This document shows, piece by piece, positions 48,555 to 57,633 of a stretch of 64,000 bases of DNA (its first letter is position 1; each line of letters starts with the position of its first letter). A program made the position numbers and the translations under genes. The stretch comes from Hevea brasiliensis (taxonomy: Eukaryota; Streptophyta; Magnoliopsida; Malpighiales; Euphorbiaceae): positions 81,764,992 to 81,828,991 of the forward strand of contig NC_079498.1 in NCBI RefSeq assembly GCF_030052815.1. Reading direction: 5' to 3'. Below the pieces are notes generated by a model, which was not told where the DNA came from, searched no databases, and saw only the letters and a list, made by a program, of their open reading frames with translations.

Positions 48555-49508
48555 TTGGCCCCACTGGTCAATGTGAAAAATTATCACCATAGTGAAGTCC
48601 TTTTTACTTCACTTGGTGCCAATAGGTCCTTAGAACATTTCCAAACCCGTTGTCTTTCGAAGAAATTCAGGCAACAAGTTCTCAACAATCTTCCTCAAGA
48701 GATGCGCGAGCAGATTCTACAAAACATCATCCAGTCCAAAACCAAAGAACAGCTGGATGTTTTCCAAAAATGTCTCAATTTTACAAAAAACAATCAGCAA
48801 GGTCACAATGGATGGTCATGAGAATGGGAGTACAATTCAAAACCCCGTTTTCATTGCACTCAGGAACATCCTAATCGATATCCTCTGTGCTATCCAGACT
48901 GTGAACACAGCTTCGATTTTAGTATCCCCCGCTTCAAAACCACTCAAATGTCTGGAACCCGATATCTAGACGCCAGAGAACTATTCAAATGGGGTATGTT
49001 AGCTGGAGTCCGAGTCACAAGATCTGATTGTGAAATGACAAGGTTTTTAGGAAATAGAGTCCTTCAAGAAGTCAGAAGACTATTATTCGACCAAAAACTA
49101 GTCAACATACAAATTATTTCAACACCTCCAGAAGTATTAGCAAATGGAGAGCTACAACAAGCGATCCATTACTTCTACTTGGATACAAAACTTCCTCCTC
49201 TCTATCATCTTCCAGATTGGCCATGCAATCACGAAGACCATTTCGTCCAACTCAACAAATGGCGAGCAAAGACAGTCATCGAAAACTGGCGAAAACACCG
49301 ATATCCAGAATATGCGCTAGTCTATACGGGTACATATTCACGGATATATGTTCACTATGAACATTTGCCAAGTCCAAAACCCTTTCATATTAAAACACGG
49401 TATGAAAATTACATGGTTCAATATGAAAGTCACTACGACTTATCTTCTGTCTCATCAGATGACGAAACAAGTGACGACGAGGAGACATGGCACAACTTAC
49501 AAACATGA
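48555..49508 (+). pseudogene. Unassigned viral ORF Y (plus segment only), one break
   Basis: The first part (48555-48821) contains RSLEHFQTRCLSKKFRQQVL and LPQEMREQIL; it stops after NNQQGHNGWS. A second frame, overlapping near 48822-48950, continues to 49508 with MSGTRYLDARELFKWGMLAG, PPEVLANGELQQAIHYFYLD, LPDWPCNHEDHFVQLNKWRA and an acidic end (SSDDETSDDEETWHNL). A single frameshift/stop may separate what was one protein of ~320 residues. No domain is recognised. It ends 36 bases before the purine tract. Confidence 0.55.
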
Positions 49509-49544
49509 TGGAAGGATAAAAGAGTGGTCCCAGCTCCACTCTAT

Positions 49545-49657
49545 AAAAAAAAAAAAAAAAAAGAAAAGAAAAAGAAAAAGAAAAAGAAAAAGAAAAGAGG
49601 AAAAGAATAAGAAAAAGAAAAAGAAAAGAGAAAAAGAAAAAGAAAAGAAAAAAAAAA
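49545..49657 (+). other. Purine tract upstream of viral promoter (plus segment)
   Basis: (AAAAAG)n-type purine run, longer than the partner tract at 38535-38597 on the other segment. Sequence after it (TTTAAGACCGGCAAAAGAAA) is conserved in both segments. Confidence 0.85.
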
Positions 49658-49928
49658 TTTAAGACCGGCAAAAGAAATTTATGGCGGCAAAATTATCCAT
49701 TTTCTCTTCAATTTAATTTTTGTAATCATTTTTACTTTTGTAATATTCTCTTTTCTCTTCCTTTATTTCAAAACCAGACAGGACACTGTTCACTTGTCAT
49801 ATCTTGTACTGTTTACTTTTTACTGTTCGCATGTGAAGGAGACAAGAAGCACTGTTCACACGTGAAGGCATCAAGTGGCAGACACTGTTCAAAACCTACA
49901 AAATTACAAAACTGCCCCTGGACACTTC

Positions 49929-49938
49929 TATATAAGGA
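49929..49938 (+). promoter_or_regulatory. Viral TATA box (plus segment)
   Basis: TATATAAGGA, preceded by GACACTTC and followed by GGCACCCATCC. This is the typical caulimovirid pregenomic RNA promoter form. The corresponding site on the minus segment is 38244-38253. Confidence 0.85.
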
Positions 49939-49959
49939 GGCACCCATCCAAGGCAAAGG

Positions 49960-50652
49960 GAAGCCACTTCAAACCATTCTTCAAGCCTCTTGAGCCCAAG
50001 CTTCTCCCCTTCAAGCTTCTGAAGCCAAGAGAAACCGAAGAAGGTCCTGAAGGAGTTTCACCCCGAGGTGAAGAAAGGAGCAAGAAGGTTGATTCACTTC
50101 CCATCCTGCCCTACCTCTACCTCACCTACAAACTTACGAACCCTGTACTTCCTTGTAATAGATCTTAGGAAGCTCATGTGTTGAGCAACCTTTGTAAGTC
50201 CTACCCGGAATTACATCTCCAAAACCTTTGTACAAATCTTACAAATTTTATAAAGTTCTGAAGTAAGTTTTCTTCAATTCTTTTCTTACAAAATTACAAA
50301 TATTTCTTTCTTTTGCATGCATATGGTCGGTTCAACCGCCTGATCTGCATAAATATACGTATATATGTTCGTAACGGACTGGCTCTGCCGCCTATTGAAT
50401 ATATACATGTATATTCATATTTAAATTTACAAATTTAATTTTATTTTTGTTAAGTATATATATTCTTAACGGACTGGCTCTGCCGCCTATAGAATATATA
50501 TATTTAATCTTTAATTTACAAATTTAATTTTCATTTCTGAAGATTTCCTTTCTTGTGTATTTTGTTTATTTCTTTAGTTATTTATATATTGTTCAAGATC
50601 TAGATTATTGCTTCTTCCCTGTTAGCTCATCCCCCTTTCGATCCCGATGCAT

Positions 50653-50656
<4 letters not shown>
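49960..50656 (+). promoter_or_regulatory. Viral leader region with repeated motif (plus segment)
   Basis: About 700 nt without a credible gene. GGACTGGCTCTGCCGCC occurs at 50376 and 50471, and a diverged GTCGGTTCAACCGCC near 50327. It matches the minus segment leader in reverse orientation. The ORF at 49875-50168 spans the TATA box and leader and is not considered coding. Confidence 0.65.

Positions 50657-50722
<66 letters not shown>
50657..50722. repeat. (TA)n(CA)n microsatellite at right virus boundary
   Basis: More than 20 TA units followed by about eight CA units, directly after the viral end. Confidence 0.97.
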
Positions 50723-50723
<1 letters not shown>

Positions 50724-50730
50724 GACACTA

Positions 50731-50929
50731 TTGCAATTTATTATAAAATTAAAATAAAAACGGACATAATTTTCCCTATATTTTGACATTTTATCATGTC
50801 AAAAATCAATAAAAATCTCACAATTCAATCACATAGTAATTCATAATATTTTTCATGATAATTTCATCACAATTCCATCATATTTCTATCAACAATCATA
50901 TATGTCTATGTCCTCATAATTAAGGGGAC
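50731..50929. repeat. 199-bp direct repeat, right copy (flanks virus block)
   Basis: Same orientation and length as 37301-37499, ending CATAATTAAGGGGA before TA repeats. Confidence 0.9.
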
Positions 50930-50937
50930 ATATATAT

Positions 50938-51140
50938 ATATATATATTATTGAAACTTATTACGAAATTAAAATAAAAATGGACAGAGTTTTCCCTGTAT
51001 TTTGACATTTTATCCTGTATTGTTGTGTGATTAAATTGTGAGATTTTTTTTTATTTCTGACAGGATAAAATGTCAAAATACAGGGAAAAATCTGTCCATT
51101 TTTATTTTAATTTCGTAATAAGTTTCAATAATATATATAT
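50938..51140. mobile_element. Foldback MITE-like palindrome
   Basis: Arms of about 80 bp (50938-51020 and 51060-51140) are near-perfect reverse complements around a ~39-nt loop, with TATATATA at both outer ends. Left arm: ATTATTGAAACTTATTACG; right arm end: CGTAATAAGTTTCAATAAT. TA-flanked palindromes suggest a MITE with TA target duplication, but the family is not identified. It lies in the intron of the CACTA transposase. Confidence 0.8.
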
Positions 51141-51204
51141 ATTATGGTATGATAATGAATTTCTGATTTTTTTTTCTATGAAAAGACTTACCAATTTATC
51201 TTAC

Positions 51205-52041
51205 CATTCAGTATATGTTATGGATTCACTTGTGTGGGTAAAAGGTCCAGGAGCATTTGTAGCACAGTGGTGATTTCTAGAGTATAGCTCTGACTGCTGA
51301 ATGACCTCGGGGTCTTTTTAGTACTGCTTAAATTTTCCCCAAGGTTCTTCAGAAATATATGAGGGCTTTTTCCTAGAATTTTTCAAATATGTCATCATGT
51401 CCTTGTAGCATCCGGCTATCTTTAATCTCCATACATCCTTTATCCCTACTTCGTTAAAGGAATCCCAAAAGTATTTTTTTTTCTTGAAAAAAAAAAGAAT
51501 ATATATTTTTAATGATTAATGTATATTGAAATGTGAAATAACATAAGAAAAAAAATGATATTACCTTAAATTCTTTCCAGTAAAAATATGTTGTCTCTTG
51601 TGAGGTAGCCTTCCAGTTGGCACCATTAGGGTCAATATGCTAGTTAAAAAGTATATGTGATCACACGAGCATGCCGAGAAGCATGTGATAACCTAAAAAT
51701 GCTTTTAATAAATGGTACATTTGCATTGCATATCCTTGAAAAAATAAATAAAATAATTATTTAACAAACTTTCCATCATGAAGTTCTAGTTGCCTTCGCC
51801 GTAAAGAATCAATCTTTGTTTCAACGGATGGACGGGAATCCTGTGAGCTAGTAGACTCTTGAAATTTCTCTAGTGCAGTCTCCTGGCTGACCACTGGTGT
51901 AGGCTTCTAGCTAGCCACTGGTGCGTCGAACTGCTCCGAATGCTATGATTAAGGTGTCGAAAGCTTGCCTCCTTTAGATGGCACAAGTGTTCCTGTGTTA
52001 ACATGATGAGAAGCAGATTCTCTATGTTTGCTCCTAACCAT
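51205..52041 (-). pseudogene. CACTA Ptta-type transposase, 5' exons
   Basis: The start ATG at 52041 opens a basic/Ser-rich exon (MVRSKHRESASHHVNTGTL), with in-frame stops, that ends near 51772. A small exon 51639-51565 encodes HIDPNGANWKATSQ and TYFYWKEFK, flanked by AG and GT. The next exon, 51476-51205, encodes FWDSFNEVGIKDVWRLKIAG, then HHCATNAPGPFTHT, ending at a GTAAG donor at 51204-51200. These match plant transposases of the Ptta/En/Spm family. The following intron runs to the acceptor at 37241 and contains the virus block. This protein is the TNPA-like or accessory transposase of the CACTA element. Confidence 0.75.
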
Positions 52042-52489
52042 ATTGGCAAATTAAATAAACATGATAAGAAAAGTTAATTTGCAATAAAATTATTTTTTTC
52101 CTACTAACAATCTAGCAGAAACTCCCCTTAAAGTTGTACTTTTCTAAAATTTCAACAACACAACCTACAAAAAAAAAAAAAAAAAGAAGCCATCCTGGCC
52201 TACACATTTACTGTGCACATATCTTTTTCACAAGCAATTCATAAAGTTAAATTGTAACATAATAGACATCAACAATATTATAATATCATAATCATTATGT
52301 TAAAGCGCATTGAATAATGGTATAACAAATATAAGTTACAATTAAATTAAACATTGCTTTTGAAATGTTTGTAATTCAACAAAATGACAAATGATATCCA
52401 TAAAAAGTAACACATTTCATAAATTTATCCATCTACAATTTCACTATCCATTACAATATAATTTATTCACTATCATTATCATTATCGCA
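52042..52489. other. CACTA upstream region, non-coding
   Basis: AT-rich with a poly-A run near 52170. No ORF or TIR is found. It ends where the CGCAAGGGTTTTGCGGTCGCC sequence of the next element begins. Confidence 0.45.
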
Positions 52490-53439
52490 AGGGTTTTGCG
52501 GTCGCCGGACGATTCTCACTGAAGTGGAAAAAGTGAGGAGTCGCCACTTTAATTTTGAGGGAAATTAAAGGAAACTATTTATAAAAATAAAAATTTATAA
52601 ATTTATAAAACCACTTCTAAAACAGAGATTCTAGATTCGGGCTCCATTCACGAGTGGGGAAGGTGTTAGACACCCCACCTCGTCCCTCAATGAGGGTAAG
52701 CAGATTTAACGATGTGCTCTTCATAATTTAAGATCGATAATTTTGGGGCTAGAATTATAATGTTGGTCCCTGTTATTAATAAAAGGAACGTTTGATATTT
52801 CACCATTTTGGGTTTCCCAAGAATACGAGTATATGAGATGACCCTATAGTGAATTGGTGTTGTGTTTATTTAATTTGTTAAGTATTTTCTTAAATTCCTC
52901 CCTCTTCGAATTAGGACTCTAATTACGAAGAGGTATTATTTGGTCTCTAAAGATTCATAACGAGTGAGGAGGACTCTCGGCTCACACATTATGTACCTCA
53001 TCATTGGCATTCAAATAACTGAGGGTGCGGTGTGTGTAATGGTTACTTTGAGAACCTGTTAATTAAGACTCTAATTCAAAAGGGATGTATTAATTAAAAC
53101 CTAGAGAATTCCCTTTATTAATGAGGACTCTCAGTTAATAGAGGAAGGTCCCATCATCGGCATAATTACTACTGAAACCTTTACCCATATCGTTTCATCT
53201 TTAAGGAATTATGATATTTTTTTATTAAGCCGTACTGAAGGAAGAACTCTACCCTAATAATACAAATATGAGGGCCTTGAGGAGGACTCTCCACCAGGCC
53301 TTAATATAAGATTTGAGATTCTTTGGAAGGACTCTCTCGCAAACCCATTGTTTTGAATATGTGATGAATTTTATAATAAAAGTATCGGGGCTAGAAAGGA
53401 AAGGACTCTCTCCCGGTCTCCCCTAATTTATGCAAAGCA

Positions 53440-54215
53440 TCTTTATTAGAACTTTGACTAAGAGAATTCCGGAAAGGACTCTCTCCCAATATCTTAAAAT
53501 ATTTTAGAACTTTTGGCTAAGAGAATTCAGGAAAGGATTCTCTCCCGATCTCTTAAAATATTTTTATTAGGATTTTGGCTAAGAGAATTCAGGAAAGGAC
53601 TCTCTCCCGATCTCTTAAAATATTTTAGAACTTTTGACTAAGAGAATTCAGGAAAGGACTCTTTCCGAATCTCTTAAATTATTTTTATTAGGATTTTGGC
53701 TAAGAGAATTCAGGAAAGAACTTTCCCCCGATCCCTTAAAATATTTTTATTAGGATTTTGGCTAAGAGAATTCAGGAAAGGACTCTCTCCCGATCTCTTA
53801 AAATATTTTAGAACTTTTGGCTAAGAGAATTCAGGAAAGGACTCTCTCCTGATCTCTTAAAATATTTTTATATATTTTTATTAGAATTTTGGCTAAGAAA
53901 ATTTAGAAAAGGACTCTCTCCTGATCCCTTAAAATATTTTTATTAGAATTTTGGCTAAGAGAATTCAAGAAAAGACTCTTTCCCAATCTCTTAAAATATT
54001 TTTATTAGAATTTTGGCTAGGAGAATTCAGGAAAGGACTCTCTCCTGATCTCTTAAAATATTTTTATTAGAATTTTGGCTAAGAAAATTCAGAAAAGGAC
54101 TCTTTCCTGATCTCTTAAAATATTTTAGAACTTTTGGCTAAGAGAATTCAGGAAATGACTCTCTCCCGATCTCTTTTAGTTAAGAACCCAGGAAAGGACT
54201 CTCTCCTGGTCTTTC
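53440..54215. repeat. 59/62-bp tandem repeat, about 12 copies
   Basis: Units start CTAAGAGAATTCAGGAAAGG at 53459, 53518, 53580, 53638, 53700, 53762, 53821, 53893, 53955, 54017, 54079 and 54138. There are two monomer types: 59 bp with TTTTAGAACTTTTGG and 62 bp with TTTTTATTAGGATTTTGG. One unit is longer (72 bp). Degenerate GGACTCTC motifs occur upstream from about 52970. Confidence 0.95.
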
Positions 54216-54219
54216 TGAT

Positions 54220-57060
54220 ATAGTATCGAACACTTTATAAAGGGTTAAATTACAGGAATTCCAGAAAAGGATTCTCTTCTGAACTCCCTATTTTGAAAAG
54301 TGAATTTAAAAGTCATAAATGTTGATCTGAACTCTTCGTCGATCTTTTGCATAATTCCTCGATCTCTACGCTATCTGAACTCCTTTGTTTCCACCCCTAT
54401 AGCTTATTGTCTGAACTTTTCTATTCTAGGTTTCATGTCTTTTGATCCGAATTTTTCTTGATTTTCTGATCTTATAGCTTATCGTCTGGGCTTGCCTCGA
54501 TTTTTTGATTTCATAATTTGCTTGTCCGGGCTAATCTCGGTTTCTGACCTCACAACTCATCCGAACCTTTTACATTGATCTAGAATACATCTTTTTTTCT
54601 AATTATTTTCCTTATTTATTCAGATCAAAAATTTCTAAGTCGTCACTTTTATCCATACTCCTTATGGTATTTACGGAGCGTTGGCGACCCAAATTTTCAC
54701 TCTCATACGAAATAAAAAGAATTAAAAGTAATGATAACTATAAGACTTGCGAATGATAGGAGGCCAAAGATAATATTAATGACACAAGTCAAACTTGATA
54801 CGACCCTATTTTGAAAACTCGGTGTGACAAAACACCTTAAGAATATTCACGTCATGAACACAAACTAGCAATATTTAGAGATTGAAAAGTTAAATGCTTA
54901 CTTATGAAGAGCTAAAATAATGGATGAATCAAGACCGATGCTCTGCGAACTCTGGAGCTGTTATAGCTGAGCTGACAGAGTGACTTTGAGCTACCGAAGG
55001 AGATGATAATGAGGCCTTAATGATGAACTGCAATAGGGCTTTCATGATGGTGCACGATTGGTAAGGGTATGGATTGCAAGACCTATAGCTTTAGTGAAAA
55101 GATCCTTTAGAAAACTTGTTTCTAAAGTCTCTAGGAATTGTAAGTGCTTCAGAATGAAGGGTAATAAAACTATATCGAAATTCAGAGGTTTCCTGACGAT
55201 AATTGCTATCCCCTACTACAGTATTGTATGCAGGTATTTATAAGGAATGGGTACTCAAAATAGAGGGTCAGGATTCTAGCAGGAAGAGATTGAGGGCTTA
55301 AATTTAAAAGGACATGATCCGACATCTTAGAATTAAAGAGAATCAAGATTGAGGGTCGGGATTTAGTTCAAAATCTCTGTCCTTTCATTCTTTAATCCAA
55401 CGATCAGGGGTCTTACCTTACAAAATTGATCCAAGGGCTGGGAACAAAAAGTGTTGAATCTGTTATTTACTTTTAATCCGAAGGCCTCAAATCCATCCTT
55501 ACAATTATGATCAACGGTGTAAGTTGAGATGCACTGGGCTGCTTTAACCATTTGAAATCTAACGGCAAAGAGTTCATCATTACAAATGAAATGGGCGTTG
55601 AGGGCTAAATCGTACCCAAAATACTTTAACTGACTCGGATTTGATGGTAAGGGAATTATTCTTATGAATTAAGGGTTATAATTAAAAGTGATTCGAGTCC
55701 CTAGGCCCTCTGATCTCTATAATTCATTCCTCGGTCTACTCGACCTCTCATCATGATTGACTAATCTGAGGCTTGTTATTTCGATCTCTATCCACTTTTC
55801 TGCATTCGGTCTTCTCTTGCTTCTCGATCTATTCCTATTCCCTGATTTTTTCTCGTCTCTCCTCTGCATCCGACCTGTATTGGTCAAAGTAATAAATTCT
55901 TCAATTACCGATGAGTCGCTTTGAGTTCTGTAAGCATTAAATGTCAAGGCCCTATATTTATGCGGGAGTGGAGCTTGTCATTTTCACAGTTACACTCTTC
56001 TATCTCTGACTAATTTCCCCATGCGCTACTTCCCCGATTCTAATTTTTTCGGCAAGAATTCTTACCACGATGACCGCTTCGATCTTTATCCAATCATTTT
56101 CTTTGTCCATCTCATGAAAATGGATGACTCTGGCTATCAGAGAATTATGAGAGTGTCATCCACTGAAAGCGAGAGAACTGAACTAATTTACTGATCAGGG
56201 TCCAAAACGACTACCGTGTCGGTCTCCAATCGGTTTATCGGTATGGTCTGTGGACCGATCTCAGACAAGGGGACCACTAATTTCAATCTTGATGTCGGTG
56301 ACCACCTCTTGAAATTCATTTGGCTCCTAACCATGTCAGGGGTCCTGATTGAGGCTCAGTTTTGGTCAATGACATTGACAATGGCACCGTGCTCTCCATA
56401 GTCTTTACCATAGTTGACGAGAGCTACCCTCCCGATCTCCATGTATCTCTTGAATGGCATCTTAGAATCAGGAGTGGTCTGAACTGTAGGAGCAAGATAA
56501 GTAGAATGTAGTGAAGGGAAATTTGTAATTGTTAATCTTGAGAAATCGCCCAAATGATGTAATCTGACCTTTTGGAAATGAAATGAAATTTTATTTATTC
56601 AAAATTCATTGTTTATTTTGTTTTATTATTGCATTATTTTTCCCGATCTCTAGTGACTGTGTCCGATCTGATCCCTCATCGAATCCCCATCCTACTGATG
56701 CCTTTAGCTCAAAACTTTGTTCTATCAGAAATATGGTCGATTCCTGTTAGCCAATCTTACCTGTTCGATCTCCTTGCCATGCTTCTGGAATTTTCCTTTG
56801 TTACGTCATGGAAACGATTAGATCCCGTTAACTGATGCATCACCTAGGGCCTCATGAGCATTTAATGCTCGGACTAGTATAAATAAGAAGGGGGGGGGGG
56901 GGTGGGTTAGCCATTTGCATACTTATGTTGTTTTCTGATTCTCTGCTCACCGCAAATCTCCTTGAAGGCTTTTCTCAAGTTCTTGATTTCTTTGGCACTG
57001 ATTCATTATCAGGTAGTAGTTTTAATCTTTTTTCGGTCATTTTGTCTCCGTTATCTAAAA
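54220..57060 (+). other. LTR-like / leader sequence of the plus-strand retroelement
   Basis: Pyrimidine-rich text such as CCGATCTC and GATCTGAACTC without a credible gene; small ORFs on both strands are unsupported. A TATAAATA at 56878-56885, just before a run of G (about 56890-56902), is a plausible promoter ahead of the ORF at 57061. Confidence 0.45.
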
Positions 57061-57633
57061 ATGAGTGGCACCGATGATCAGAGAGTTATAAGCTCGCTTT
57101 CCATTCACATTTCTTAGTCTTTTGATGAAACTGATGAGGCCAAACCAAGCAGGCGACCCGAAGCCATTAGGGCTATCATTTTAACCATTAGTCAGCTTAC
57201 AGGGCAAAACTGGCAACAAGCCTCGATCATAAGGAGAGAGCCTCCCATGGTAGATGAGCTCACCTCAGTTCTGGGGATGTCTGATCTCAAATTAATAAGC
57301 CAGGAGTTTAACCTTCCACTCGACTCCTTCGAACTCATTTGATGTCACGGGGACTTTCGCGCAGATCACTACTTTGACGAGGTCGATATAATTATGTTAT
57401 ACGAGGAGCAGTTGAAGGTCGGGCTATGGTTTCCTCTAGAGTCATTTTACAAGGCTCTCTTGAAGTATACCTGGGTTTACATCACCCAGGTACATCCAAA
57501 CTCGTGGCAAACCCTGGTGGCTTTTAGAGGATTATGCCCAGCTAAAGGACTCAAACCCACGGTGAAGGTCTTTACTAAACTACACAGGCTTGTTCGACGG
57601 AAGGAGAATGAGTTTTGGTTTTTTCAGGCAAAA
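57061..57633 (+). pseudogene. Transposase_28 / putative gypsy-type N-terminal ORF, broken
   Basis: The ATG at 57061 gives MSGTDDQRVISSLS. In-frame stops are TAG at 57115 and TGA near 57340; otherwise the frame is open. The stretch YEEQLKVGLWFPLESFYKAL, then VHPNSWQTLVAFRGLC and LKPTVKVFTKLHRL, matches the plant putative gypsy-type transposon domain (Pfam Transposase_28), usually found in proteins of long plant retroelements; its biochemical role is not known. The ORF is truncated because an LTR element inserted at 57634, whose first bases TGA supply a stop codon. Confidence 0.72.

Larger units (their letters stand above)
44471..50656 (+). mobile_element. Endogenous pararetrovirus, plus segment (coat-protein-bearing, no RT)
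   Basis: About 6.2 kb in head-to-head orientation to the minus segment. Order: linker from the movement-protein polyprotein (N-terminal movement domain missing), coat protein with zinc knuckle, protease remnant, two or three unassigned ORFs, purine tract, TATA promoter and leader. RT and RNase H are absent: after the protease and a short homologous stretch (about 47850-47930) the sequence passes into unrelated ORFs. Its outer end CGATGCATCCTT meets TA repeats at 50656, within a few bases of where the PBS would begin. Confidence 0.85.
15036..52480 (-). mobile_element. CACTA (En/Spm) transposon, left part, heavily nested
   Basis: The left terminus CACTACAAGAAATTAG at 15036 is a typical plant CACTA TIR, preceded by CAA (candidate 3-bp TSD). 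Subterminal ~117-bp repeats follow, interrupted by the copia nest, and continue at 35908. The transposase gene lies on the minus strand from about 52041 to 36690, so 15036 is its downstream end. The matching right TIR (ending TGTAGTG) is not found. The element appears to be broken by another insertion near 52490 and the rest probably lies outside. Confidence 0.78.
52490..57633 (+). mobile_element. Plus-strand gypsy-like retroelement, 5' part
   Basis: It starts near TTTTGCGGTCGCCGGACG; the next bases (GAGGAGTCGCCACTTT and AAGGTGTTAGACACCCCAC) are motifs I know from long LTRs of plant gypsy elements. A tandem repeat, a TATA box (56878) and a Transposase_28-type ORF follow. The exact left edge and the LTR/internal boundary cannot be set: no PBS was recognised. 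It is cut at 57634 by another LTR element. Confidence 0.45.

Noticed and set aside
49348..49671. Lys/Arg-rich plus ORF and Phe-rich minus ORF
   Set aside because: Shadows of the viral purine tract and of the end of ORF Y.
49875..50168. 97-codon plus ORF in the viral plus segment
   Set aside because: It spans the TATA box and leader; not expected to be translated and not kept open in the partner segment.
37515..50656. A complete, potentially active viral genome
   Set aside because: Coat protein and RT are on separate segments; stops, frameshifts and loss of the movement-protein core in the plus segment show decay.
53440..54215. Possible CRISPR-like array
   Set aside because: Repeats are contiguous 59/62-bp monomers without unique spacers, in a plant nuclear context.
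55000..56900. Host gene in the right part (several 60-76-codon ORFs)
   Set aside because: ORFs are short, on both strands, with no domain, splice pattern or shared frame; the text continues the LTR-like sequence.
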